Shown here: positions 7,731 through 14,718 of the stretch, one piece after another
Layout of the letters: every line of letters begins with the position of its first letter
Position numbering within the stretch: the first letter of the stretch is position 1
From: Hyphomonadaceae bacterium
GTDB taxonomy: Bacteria; Pseudomonadota; Alphaproteobacteria; Caulobacterales; Aquidulcibacteraceae
Direction: 5' to 3'
Assembly: GCA_025458365.1 (NCBI GenBank)
Contig: JALOSP010000001.1
Coordinates: 1-19,620, forward strand
DNA length: 19,620 bases
Notes under the pieces: generated by a model
Databases searched by the model: none
The model's input: the letters and a program-made list of their open reading frames with translations, nothing else
What the model was told of the DNA's origin: nothing
Made by a program: the position numbers and the translations under genes

Positions 7731-8399
7731 TCAGTGGCGCGTGAACAACCGCTGCAGCAAGCCCAGCGGACCACGCAGCTGGATCGGCCCTTCGGTGACT
7801 GCCAGGGCAAAGCAGATCGGGCCGGGTTCGGCGATTGGCCGGTGGACTTCACCGCGATTGCGTGTCGACAGGTCCCCGGCCGCATAGACCCCGCTCTCGT
7901 CGCGGAACGCACCGGTCAGCACCAGCGTGTGTTCGATCCCTGAATGGTCATGCGATGGGGCGCCGTGGCCCGGTTCGATCCGCAGCAGCTGGACAGTGGC
8001 ATCGCTACCAACGTCCAGATCCATGATTTTCAGGCCCGGTCCTGCCATCTGCCAGCCGCGCCCGCCCGCGGCCATCAAGGCATATTCCCGGACAGGATCA
8101 GGCAGGTCCAGCAATTCCTGGATGGCCGCACCGGCGGCGCGTGCCGCCATGCGGCTGCGCGGGGCACCGGTCTCCAAGGCGTCAATCCGGGCAAACACGG
8201 ACGACATGGCATTGTCGTTCAGCATGGCTGGCGCTTCTGTCTCCAGAGCATCGCCACCGAGCAGGCCCACGGCATCGCGCACGATCCGGACGTCATCCCG
8301 CAGCGCGGCCTGGGTTTCGATCAGCAGGACGACAGCCGGGTCGTGCGCGCCCAAGCCAATATTCGCCCAATTCTCGCTGCCGGTTCCACCGCTGCCCAT
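7731..8399 (-). CDS. chrR: ChrR-like cupin anti-sigma factor lacking the N-terminal zinc ligands
   Basis: A 222-residue protein that aligns along its length with ChrR of Rhodobacter sphaeroides, the zinc-dependent anti-sigma factor controlling the singlet-oxygen response. The C-terminal cupin-like domain keeps the expected metal ligands: H150 and H152 in PSHDHSG, E156 in GIEHTLVL and H186 in EVHRP. The N-terminal sigma-binding domain keeps the fold-like text (AVGLLGGDALETEAPAMLNDNAMSSVFARIDAL), but the residues aligned with zinc ligands H31, C35 and C38 of ChrR are Q30, R34 and V37 (IETQAALRDDVR), and I see no counterpart of H6. I chose the ATG at 8399 because it makes the protein nearly collinear with ChrR; a TTG at 8450 would add 17 residues. 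It lies downstream of the sigma gene on the same strand but after a 210-bp gap, unlike the tight spacing common for such pairs. Confidence 0.82.
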   Translation of the reverse strand: MGSGGTGSENWANIGLGAHDPAVVLLIETQAALRDDVRIVRDAVGLLGGDALETEAPAMLNDNAMSSVFARIDALETGAPRSRMAARAAGAAIQELLDLPDPVREYALMAAGGRGWQMAGPGLKIMDLDVGSDATVQLLRIEPGHGAPSHDHSGIEHTLVLTGAFRDESGVYAAGDLSTRNRGEVHRPIAEPGPICFALAVTEGPIQLRGPLGLLQRLFTRH

Positions 8400-8609
8400 C
8401 TCTGCGTCAACCTTCAAGGCAGCGGCCTGCAGCGCTGCACACGATCCCAAGCAAGCCGATATGTGTCAGCCTTGCGTTACGTCAAGGATATGCAACGCAC
8501 TGGTGTGCGAGGCTTTGTCTGATGCAGGCACAGGCTGTGCTCTCCGTGCGATGCGGTGCAATGTTGCAGGAAAGCCTTGCATTCGACCTTACTTGTTTCG
8601 CGGTCCCGG

Positions 8610-9167
8610 TCAGAGCGTGTCAGTCTGTTCCAGCCGTCCCCGGAGCTTGGCGAAAGCCAGCCGAAGCCGGGACTTGACTGTCCCCAGCGGTGTTTTCATC
8701 CGCTCGGCGATCTCACGGTGGGTCAGGCCTTCATAGAAGGCGACCCTCAGCAACTCCTTCTGCTCGTCAGGAAGGTCGGCCATGGCAGCCCGCACCATCC
8801 GCTCGCGGTCGGCACTGTCCATGCCGGTGTCGGCATGGGCTGGTTGGGAAGGCAGCAGCATCGGGTCGTTGGGGTCGAGTTCGGGTTTGCGCGTGCGACG
8901 GATCGCGTCGATCCGCCGGTTCCGTGCGATCCGGAACAACCAGGTGGAGACCGACGCGTGCTGCCGGTCATAAAGCCCGGCCTTGCGCCAGACCGTGACC
9001 ATGACTTCCTGGGCGATTTCCTCCGCCTGACCATCATCGGCACCCTGCCGCATGAGATAGGATTTCACCCGCGGCGCATAATAGGAAAACAGCTCTGCAA
9101 AGGCCGCACGGTCTTGCGTGCGGGCCACCGCCTCCATCAGGTCTGCGAAGCGGTCACGGTCCGACAT
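8610..9167 (-). CDS. ECF sigma factor of the RpoE/ChrR-controlled type
   Basis: A 185-residue extracytoplasmic-function sigma factor. Region 2 covers about residues 15-90 (AAFAELFSYYAPRVKSYLM, AEEIAQEVMVTVWRKA, STWLFRIARNRRIDAIRR). Region 4 covers about 125-180 (LPDEQKELLRVAFYEGLTHREIAERMKTPLGTVKSRLRLAFAKLR). It closely resembles Rhodobacter RpoE, and the ChrR-like gene downstream supports that pairing. I chose the ATG at 9167 because family members start at about this point. The frame stays open to an ATG at 9269, which would add a 34-residue, proline-rich N-terminus without sigma-factor character. Neither start has a clear ribosome binding site. Likely role: stress-induced transcription, for example after singlet oxygen or photo-oxidation; the actual signal is not shown. 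Confidence 0.88.
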   Translation of the reverse strand: MSDRDRFADLMEAVARTQDRAAFAELFSYYAPRVKSYLMRQGADDGQAEEIAQEVMVTVWRKAGLYDRQHASVSTWLFRIARNRRIDAIRRTRKPELDPNDPMLLPSQPAHADTGMDSADRERMVRAAMADLPDEQKELLRVAFYEGLTHREIAERMKTPLGTVKSRLRLAFAKLRGRLEQTDTL

Positions 9168-9319
9168 TTGTGTCGGCGAAGGGCTGTCCCAGGGGGGTGG
9201 CACGAGTGGGGGTGTCCTGGGTTTGGGGTCCGGCGTCCACACGACAGCAACCACCGGAGCCTGTGCCATAGCACGACTTTAGCACGTTGTGCGAGTGCGT
9301 CGTGGGAAGATTCAACAGG

Positions 9320-9859
9320 TTATCCGACAAGCGGGTATTCTGCTTCGATTGTGTAGTGGCTGCCTTTGTCAGACATGTGGCTCGCATAGAGATAGAACCT
9401 GTCAGCCGTCCACGCAGGGCTTCGAAACAATCCGTGATCGGCCACGTAATAGGCTGCATGGACCGGGTCAGCTCGCGGGGGCAGGTAGGCGATGGTGACA
9501 TGAGGGACGTATTTGCGGGCGGGCAGATCGATGGCAACACGTCGTGCAGCCCGGGTGACACGCTGGTGCAGGACTGCAAGCGCCGCGGGGGCTTCGACCC
9601 CCAACCAGAGACTGTCAGGCTGATTGCCGCCAAACAGGCCTGCCCCGGCCAGCGACAGGTCGAAAGCAGGTTGTGCGATCTGTCCCAATTCCAGGTCGAG
9701 GCTTTCGGCCGTCCTTTCATCCACTTCGCCGATGAAGCCCAGTGTGATGTGAAACTGGTGCCGGTTTCGCCACCTGGCGCCGGGAACACCGCGTTGGAGC
9801 GGCTCGATGGCAGTGGCAATCGCAAGGGGGACCGGCAGGCCGACAAACAGGCGGATCAT
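9320..9859 (-). CDS. thpR: RNA 2',3'-cyclic phosphodiesterase (2H family, ThpR)
   Basis: A 179-residue protein of the 2H phosphoesterase superfamily, ThpR/LigT group, which opens 2',3'-cyclic phosphates on RNA ends and was first known for RNA ligase activity in vitro. Both signature motifs are present: H37-I-T39 in FHITLGF and H120-V-T122 in PHVTIAYL. The N-terminus MIRLFVGLPVP and normal length support a complete gene. Its ATG overlaps the TGA of the upstream VOC gene (ATGA), which suggests translational coupling. The physiological substrate is unknown; tRNA or other RNA end repair is the family expectation. Confidence 0.9.
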   Translation of the reverse strand: MIRLFVGLPVPLAIATAIEPLQRGVPGARWRNRHQFHITLGFIGEVDERTAESLDLELGQIAQPAFDLSLAGAGLFGGNQPDSLWLGVEAPAALAVLHQRVTRAARRVAIDLPARKYVPHVTIAYLPPRADPVHAAYYVADHGLFRSPAWTADRFYLYASHMSDKGSHYTIEAEYPLVG

Positions 9860-10272
9860 GGCAGTCCTGCCGCCGGTTCGATCAGGTCCCAACGGTTGCC
9901 GAACGGGTCTGCAAAGACAGCCACGCGACCGTAGCGCTCCTGACGGGGCGTTTCTTGGAACTGAACCCCGGCCGCCAGCATGGCGGCATGATCCCGGACG
10001 AAATCGTCCGTGTGCAGGAAGAAGCCGACCCGGCCCCCGGTCTGGTTGCCAATCGCTTCGGATTGCTCAGGCGTTGCCGCTTTGGCCAGCAGCAGGGCGC
10101 ATCCATCGCCCCGGGGTGCCACAAGGACCCAGCGCCTGCCGGCGCCGAGATCGGCATCTTCCAGAAGTTCGAAGCCGAGTGCACCACAATAGAAGTCGAT
10201 CCCGGCCTGATAGTCCGGCACCAGCAGTGCCACGCTGGCGATCCTCGGCAAGCTGGGCCTCTGCCGACTCAT
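9856..10272 (-). CDS. VOC (glyoxalase/bleomycin-resistance) family protein
   Basis: A 138-residue single-chain vicinal-oxygen-chelate protein with two beta-alpha-beta-beta-beta modules. The first runs from RIASVALLVPDYQAGIDFYCGALGFELLED to WVLVAPR. The second runs from VGFFLHTDDFVRDHAAMLAAGVQF to GRVAVFADPFGNRWDLIEP. The position that often holds the first metal ligand in the opening strand is not His or Glu here, while a His (FFLH) and the late Glu (LIEP) are present, so metal binding may be altered. Its start codon overlaps the stop of the aldo-keto reductase gene (ATGA), and its stop overlaps the start of thpR the same way. Substrate unknown. Confidence 0.85.
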   Translation of the reverse strand: MSRQRPSLPRIASVALLVPDYQAGIDFYCGALGFELLEDADLGAGRRWVLVAPRGDGCALLLAKAATPEQSEAIGNQTGGRVGFFLHTDDFVRDHAAMLAAGVQFQETPRQERYGRVAVFADPFGNRWDLIEPAAGLP

Positions 10273-11309
10273 GGACAGGGGTTGGGGCAGATGGCGTGTG
10301 CAGCGTCCACTGCACGATCATGATCACGCGACCACGGCGCATCAAATGCATCGATATTGGTCTTCAATTGCGCCAGGGTCGTTGCGCCAATGATGACCGA
10401 GGTCATGAACGGGCGGGTGGCGCAGAATTTCAGGGCCAGTTGCTCCGCTGTCAGGCCAAGATCGCCTGCCAGGCCCAGATAGCGGCGGATCGCGGCTTCG
10501 GCTGAAGCCGTTTCGTATCTCTGGCCGCGATTGAACAGGGTCGTGCGGGCTCCGGCGGGCCGGGCGCCATTGAGATACTTGCCGGTCAGATAACCTTGGG
10601 CCAGTGGCGAATAGGCCAGCAGGCCGACATTCTCCTCGATGGCGACTTCGGCTGCGCCGTATTCGAAGGTGCGATTGAGCAGGCTGTAGGCATTTTGCAC
10701 GGTGACCATGCGGGGCAGGCCCGCAGCCTCTGCGGTGTGCACGAACTTCATCATGCCATGGGCGGTCTCATTCGACAGGCCCAAGTGGCGGATGTTGCCC
10801 TTTTCCACATGGCGCGCCAGAGCGGCCAGCGTGTCTTCATATGCCACATAGTCGCTGTCATAGTGACGGTAACCAAAGCCGCCGAACGAGGTAACACGGC
10901 GGTCTGGCCAATGGATCTGGTAAAGATCGATGTAGTCGGTCTGCAGGCGGCGCAGGCTGCCCTCGACGGCCATGTCGATCTGGTCCGGCGAGACGCGGGT
11001 TTCGGCACCATCCGGGCGAAACCAGTTCATCGGTGAGCGCCCGACAATCTTCGAGGCGATCATCACCCGGTCGCGGTTGCCGCGCGCCTTCAGCCAGGTG
11101 CCGATGATGCTCTCTGTGGCGCCCATGGTCTCTGGCTTCGGCGGGATCGCATAGAGCTCGGCTGTATCAAAGAAATCGACCCCGCGCTCCAGTGCATAGT
11201 CCATCTGGGCGTGGCCCTCGGCCGCGGTATTCTGTTCGCCATAGGTCATGGTGCCGAGGCAGCAGATCGGGACGGTCAGGCCGGTTCGGCCAAGCGGGCG
11301 GCGTTCCAT
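10269..11309 (-). CDS. tas: Tas-type NADP(H)-dependent aldo-keto reductase
   Basis: A 346-residue cytoplasmic aldo-keto reductase, very similar along its whole length to E. coli Tas (LGTMTYGEQNTAAEGHAQMDYAL, ETMGATESIIGTWL, LQTDYIDLYQIHWPDR, QNAYSLLNRTFE, LTGKYLNGARPAGARTTLF). The catalytic tetrad is D48, Y53, K87 and H133. E. coli Tas complements tyrosine auxotrophy under starvation, but its natural substrate is unsettled. This gene is first in a translationally coupled trio with the VOC and thpR genes and lies 41 bp after the GDSL esterase gene. The start codon has only a weak Shine-Dalgarno. The family call is firm; the substrate is open. Confidence 0.9.
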   Translation of the reverse strand: MERRPLGRTGLTVPICCLGTMTYGEQNTAAEGHAQMDYALERGVDFFDTAELYAIPPKPETMGATESIIGTWLKARGNRDRVMIASKIVGRSPMNWFRPDGAETRVSPDQIDMAVEGSLRRLQTDYIDLYQIHWPDRRVTSFGGFGYRHYDSDYVAYEDTLAALARHVEKGNIRHLGLSNETAHGMMKFVHTAEAAGLPRMVTVQNAYSLLNRTFEYGAAEVAIEENVGLLAYSPLAQGYLTGKYLNGARPAGARTTLFNRGQRYETASAEAAIRRYLGLAGDLGLTAEQLALKFCATRPFMTSVIIGATTLAQLKTNIDAFDAPWSRDHDRAVDAAHAICPNPCP

Positions 11310-11350
11310 GGGATGGGTTCCATTCTGTCGTGAGACTAGACCTGTCGGCC

Positions 11351-12034
11351 TCAGTTGCGTGCTGCGGCAGCCGGTGCAAGCCCGTAAGTGCGGGTGATGA
11401 ACGGCACAAGCCTGGTCGCGATCCTTGCCGCGCCTGCAGCATTGGGATGGATGCCATCAGACTGGTTCAGTCGCGGGTTGAGCGCAACGCCCTCCAGCAG
11501 AAAGGGATCCAATGCGATCTGGTGGACCCTCGCAAGGTCTGGATACATGGCATCAAATGCCCGGCGATAGGTGGCGCCCCAATTGGCCGGGGCTCGCATG
11601 CCGGCAATCGCAACACGAGCGCCCCGTGCCTTTCCGGCCCTGATCATCGCGTCAATGTTCGCGCGGGCCTGGGCCACCGGCAGCCCTTGCAAGAGATCAT
11701 TGCCTCCGATCGCGATGAACACGCCGTCGGTGCCGCGCGGCACGGCAAAATCGAACCGGGCCAATGCAGAAGCGGTTGTGTCGCCGCTGACCCCGGCATT
11801 GACAATCCGAACCGCGATGCCGGCCTGCTGCAGCAAGCCTTGCAGCACGAACGGATAGCTCTGAGACCGTTGCAGTCCATACCCGGCGGTCAGACTGTCG
11901 CCGACCATGACCAGGTTGTAGCGTCGGGCAGTTGTTCTGCCACCGGAAGCCTGTGCCAGCCCTTCAGCAGGGAGGCCGAGAGCGGCAAGCGCGGCCAGGA
12001 TGGAGCGGCGGTTCGGAAGCAAGTCAGTCACCAT
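11351..12034 (-). CDS. TesA-like GDSL arylesterase/lysophospholipase with Tat-like signal
   Basis: A 227-residue SGNH/GDSL hydrolase. Block I is VMVGDSLTAGYG with nucleophile S47; block II is NAGVSGDT with G84; block III is IGGNDLLQG with N112; block V is DGIHPNAAG with D193 and H196. This is the arylesterase/TesA pattern for a periplasmic enzyme that hydrolyses acyl esters or thioesters. The N-terminus LPNRRSILAALAALGLPAEGLAQA has a twin-arginine pair before a hydrophobic stretch and an AQA-like cleavage site at about residue 29, so Tat or Sec export is likely. It lies 41 bp upstream of the Tas-type gene and 48 bp downstream of the SnoaL-like gene, all on the same strand. Confidence 0.88.
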   Translation of the reverse strand: MVTDLLPNRRSILAALAALGLPAEGLAQASGGRTTARRYNLVMVGDSLTAGYGLQRSQSYPFVLQGLLQQAGIAVRIVNAGVSGDTTASALARFDFAVPRGTDGVFIAIGGNDLLQGLPVAQARANIDAMIRAGKARGARVAIAGMRAPANWGATYRRAFDAMYPDLARVHQIALDPFLLEGVALNPRLNQSDGIHPNAAGAARIATRLVPFITRTYGLAPAAAARN

Positions 12035-12082
12035 GCCAACATGGGTCGCTGCGCATCGCTTCGCAACGTGTGTTGCAGTGCG

Positions 12083-12442
12083 TCAGGTCCCGTAGAAGAA
12101 ACGTTCTTCGACAATCTTGCCGTTCTCGACCGTATAGAGCGCGACTTCTTCACCGGCATGACGGTTGCCGCTTGCCTTGTCAGTCACGTCCATGTCGAAC
12201 ACCAGGGAAAACTGGTTGCCATTCACGAACGGTCCCTTGGTCGCGATCGCATGCACCTCGTTGTTGGCATACCACCACTCGCTCTTGGCGATTACGGCGT
12301 CGATGCCTTCGATACTGGCCATCGGCCCGTCCATCGCTTCCACCGAGCGCACAGTCTGCGCCCAAAACTCCAGCCCGGCCTTTTCGAACTCACCGGCCTT
12401 GCAAAGTGCGGTGAAGGCTTCTGCCACCTCGTGCGTATTCAT
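12083..12442 (-). CDS. SnoaL-like/NTF2-fold protein
   Basis: A 119-residue small cytoplasmic protein of the NTF2-like superfamily. The cone-shaped fold pattern is visible: N-terminal helices (THEVAEAFTALCKAGEFEKAGLEFWAQTV), then EGIDAVIAKSEWWYANN, then strands (VHAIATKGPFVNGNQFSLVFDMDVT, EEVALYTVENGKIVEERFFYG). These proteins bind small hydrophobic ligands or act as isomerases or cyclases; no function can be chosen here. The start at 12442 is supported by GGAG 8 bp upstream; the open frame extends 21 codons further. It may be the first gene of the run leading through the esterase to thpR. Confidence 0.78.
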   Translation of the reverse strand: MNTHEVAEAFTALCKAGEFEKAGLEFWAQTVRSVEAMDGPMASIEGIDAVIAKSEWWYANNEVHAIATKGPFVNGNQFSLVFDMDVTDKASGNRHAGEEVALYTVENGKIVEERFFYGT

Positions 12443-12450
12443 GCCGCATA

Positions 12451-12454
12451 CTCC
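12451..12454 (-). promoter_or_regulatory. Ribosome binding site fixing the SnoaL-like start
   Basis: GGAG on the minus strand lies 8 bp before the ATG at 12442 and supports it over an upstream start at 12505. Confidence 0.5.
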
Positions 12455-12517
12455 GAAAACAAGAACAATAAGTGAACATGAAGCCTGGCGCGGCCCCGGA
12501 GTCAAGTGAAAAGCGCG

Positions 12518-13762
12518 TCACGTGTCGCTGCGCCTTTCTGCCCGGTCCAGTCCGGCCGTCACAGCAAGGTCTGCTGTCACGTTGCCAATGGTCCTGAAGA
12601 TGTCAGGGACCACCTCAAGCGCGAGCAACAGCGGCAGCACCGTCACCGGAACGCCCAGCGCCAGGCAGATTGGAGCGACGCTGGCGAAGAAGCTGGACTG
12701 GCCGGGCAAGCCCACCGAGCTGACTGAAACCGCGAATGCGACCAGCAAAGCTGCCACCAATTGGCCCAAAGAGGGCTCAACCCCGTGCACATGCGCCACG
12801 AACAGCGCCACAGCCAGATTGGCCACCGGGCTGGTGTAGCGGAACATCGCCACAGCCAGTGGCAGGGCAAATTCGGCCAGCTTGGGCGGGATCTCCAGCG
12901 GCCCCATGGCGCTCTTCAGCATGGCGGGCAGGCTGGCAACCGAGCTTTGGGTGGAGGCGGCAATCACAGAAACTGGCGCCAGTCCGCGCAGAAACGCGGC
13001 AGGACCAGCCCCGGCCACCAGCGTGCCCCCGATCGCGATGATCAGGATCGACGCGACGGTCACCGCACAGACAACGGCCAGATACTGGCCCAGCGCACCG
13101 ACTGCATCCAGGCCGGTATTCAGGCCAAGTGACAGGGCAAGGCCGAACACACCCAAGGGCGCCAGCGCCAGGACCCAGCCGATCACCACCAGCATGGTGT
13201 CGGCTACCGCCGTAAAGAACCCGGTCACGGGTGCACGGCGCTCTGCAGGCAGGCTGCCTGCGGCAAAACCGAACACGCAGGCAAACAACACCACAGGCAG
13301 GATGGCCCCTTCTGCTGCCGCCTTCACCACATTGGTCGGCACCAGCGACTTCAGCCATTCGCCAAGCCCCAAAGGTGCGGCCGCCGCCGCCGCATCACCC
13401 GCACCCGCTGCGGCCACAAGCGCCGATGCCGCATCCGGTGCGACCGGCCAGACGGCCAGAAAGCTTTGGGTGGCAAGGATCGAGAAGGTGCCTGCGGCAA
13501 GGATCAGGATGGCAAAGGCGATAAGCGCTCTCCGGGCCTGACGGCCTGCCGTCAGCGTGTCCTGCAGGCCTGCAATCGACGAAACCAGCACGGCCACGAT
13601 CAGCGGCACCAGGGTCATTTGCAGGCCCGCCAGCCACACATCGCCGAGGCTTGTGAGCAGCCCAGCCGCATCCGCAACGCCTTGCGGCGCCCCCGCCCGG
13701 ATCAAGGCTCCAGCGACGACGCCTGCAATCAGGGCCAGAAGGACATAAAGGCCCTGTTTCAT
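12518..13762 (-). CDS. DAACS-family (GltP/DctA-like) transporter with altered TM7 motif
   Basis: A 414-residue inner-membrane protein of the dicarboxylate/amino acid:cation symporter family (PF00375). The hairpin 1 serine motif AASTQSSVASLPA (268-280), the hairpin 2 region SVSSVGLPGQSSF and the TM8 pattern PDIFRTIGNVTADL are present, so D387, R390, N394 and D398 match the substrate- and cation-contacting D394, R397, N401 and D405 of GltPh. The TM7 NMDGT sequence, central to sodium binding in characterised members, is replaced by FRYTS (307-311). Coupling may thus differ (protons or another cation) or transport may be changed. An Ala-rich insertion (AAAGAGDAAAAAA, about 117-129) lies between early helices. 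The gene starts 6 bp after yebC on the same strand, so they are probably cotranscribed. The substrate is presumably an acidic amino acid or dicarboxylate. Confidence 0.85.
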   Translation of the reverse strand: MKQGLYVLLALIAGVVAGALIRAGAPQGVADAAGLLTSLGDVWLAGLQMTLVPLIVAVLVSSIAGLQDTLTAGRQARRALIAFAILILAAGTFSILATQSFLAVWPVAPDAASALVAAAGAGDAAAAAAPLGLGEWLKSLVPTNVVKAAAEGAILPVVLFACVFGFAAGSLPAERRAPVTGFFTAVADTMLVVIGWVLALAPLGVFGLALSLGLNTGLDAVGALGQYLAVVCAVTVASILIIAIGGTLVAGAGPAAFLRGLAPVSVIAASTQSSVASLPAMLKSAMGPLEIPPKLAEFALPLAVAMFRYTSPVANLAVALFVAHVHGVEPSLGQLVAALLVAFAVSVSSVGLPGQSSFFASVAPICLALGVPVTVLPLLLALEVVPDIFRTIGNVTADLAVTAGLDRAERRSDT

Positions 13763-13768
13763 GGTCGA

Positions 13769-14503
13769 TCAGCCTTCAAAATCGTCGGGCATTTCGTAAT
13801 TGCCGAACACATTTTGCACGTCATCGTCATCTTCGAGGATTTCGAGCAGCTTCATCAGGGTTGGCGCGGTGGCCATGTCCACTGGCACATTCACATGCGG
13901 CCGCCAGGTGACGTTGGCGGATTCTGCATCGCCAAACCGCTCACCCAATGCCGCGGACACCTCGTTCAGGGCGCCAAAACCGCACAGGATCAGGTGCCCG
14001 TCCTCATCGGAGATGCAGTCATCGGCACCGGCTTCGATGGCGGCTTCCAGCATGTCGTCTTCGCTCGCGGCGGCCAGCGGATAGCGCACTTCACCGACCT
14101 GATCGAACCCGGAGGTGACCGAATTGGTGGTGCCCAGATTGCCGCCATTCTTCGAGAAATAGCTGCGCAGATTGCCTGCCGTCCGGTTCAGATTGTCGGT
14201 CAGGGTCTCGACGATCAGGCCAAAGCCGCCGGGCCCGAAACCCTCGTAGCGGACGGACTTGTAGTCCTCCCCGCCTGCCGCCGAGGCCTGCGCGATGGCG
14301 CGCTCGATCCTGTCTTTCGGCATCGACTGGGCCCGCGCATTGGTGACAGCCAGCCGCAAACGCGGGTTCATCGCGACATCAGGCACGCCAAGCTTGGCCG
14401 CCACGGTGATTTCCTTGGCGATCTTGGTGAAAATCTTGGCCTTCTGGGCATCCTGACGGCCCTTGCGGTGCATGATATTCTTGAATTTCGAATGGCCTGC
14501 CAT
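13769..14503 (-). CDS. yebC: YebC/TACO1-family protein
   Basis: A 244-residue cytoplasmic YebC-family protein, complete by length and by its ends: [32 protein letters not shown] at the start, then [40 protein letters not shown], and the acidic [26 protein letters not shown] at the C-terminus. The family was first described as transcriptional regulators; later work links it to translation through difficult sequences such as proline stretches. No ruvC or ruvA follows, unlike the common ruvABC context; a DAACS transporter gene follows after 6 bp instead. Confidence 0.94.
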   Translation of the reverse strand: MAGHSKFKNIMHRKGRQDAQKAKIFTKIAKEITVAAKLGVPDVAMNPRLRLAVTNARAQSMPKDRIERAIAQASAAGGEDYKSVRYEGFGPGGFGLIVETLTDNLNRTAGNLRSYFSKNGGNLGTTNSVTSGFDQVGEVRYPLAAASEDDMLEAAIEAGADDCISDEDGHLILCGFGALNEVSAALGERFGDAESANVTWRPHVNVPVDMATAPTLMKLLEILEDDDDVQNVFGNYEMPDDFEG

Positions 14504-14718
14504 GGCGCTCTCTGCATGTTGGACGAGTGGGCCTTGACGCCCGATCTTCGCGCCTTAGCCCAGCAACCGCAGGAATCGAAGAGGCCAGCGCAGGAATTGG
14601 TTCACGGACGTGATTGCAGCCGATCCGGCACGCGGTCTGTCGCAAAGCGCTGCAACGGAGCTTTCATGTGTTCATGGCTACCACTATCTGAAGCATCGAC
14701 CCTCCACTGGAAGCCATC

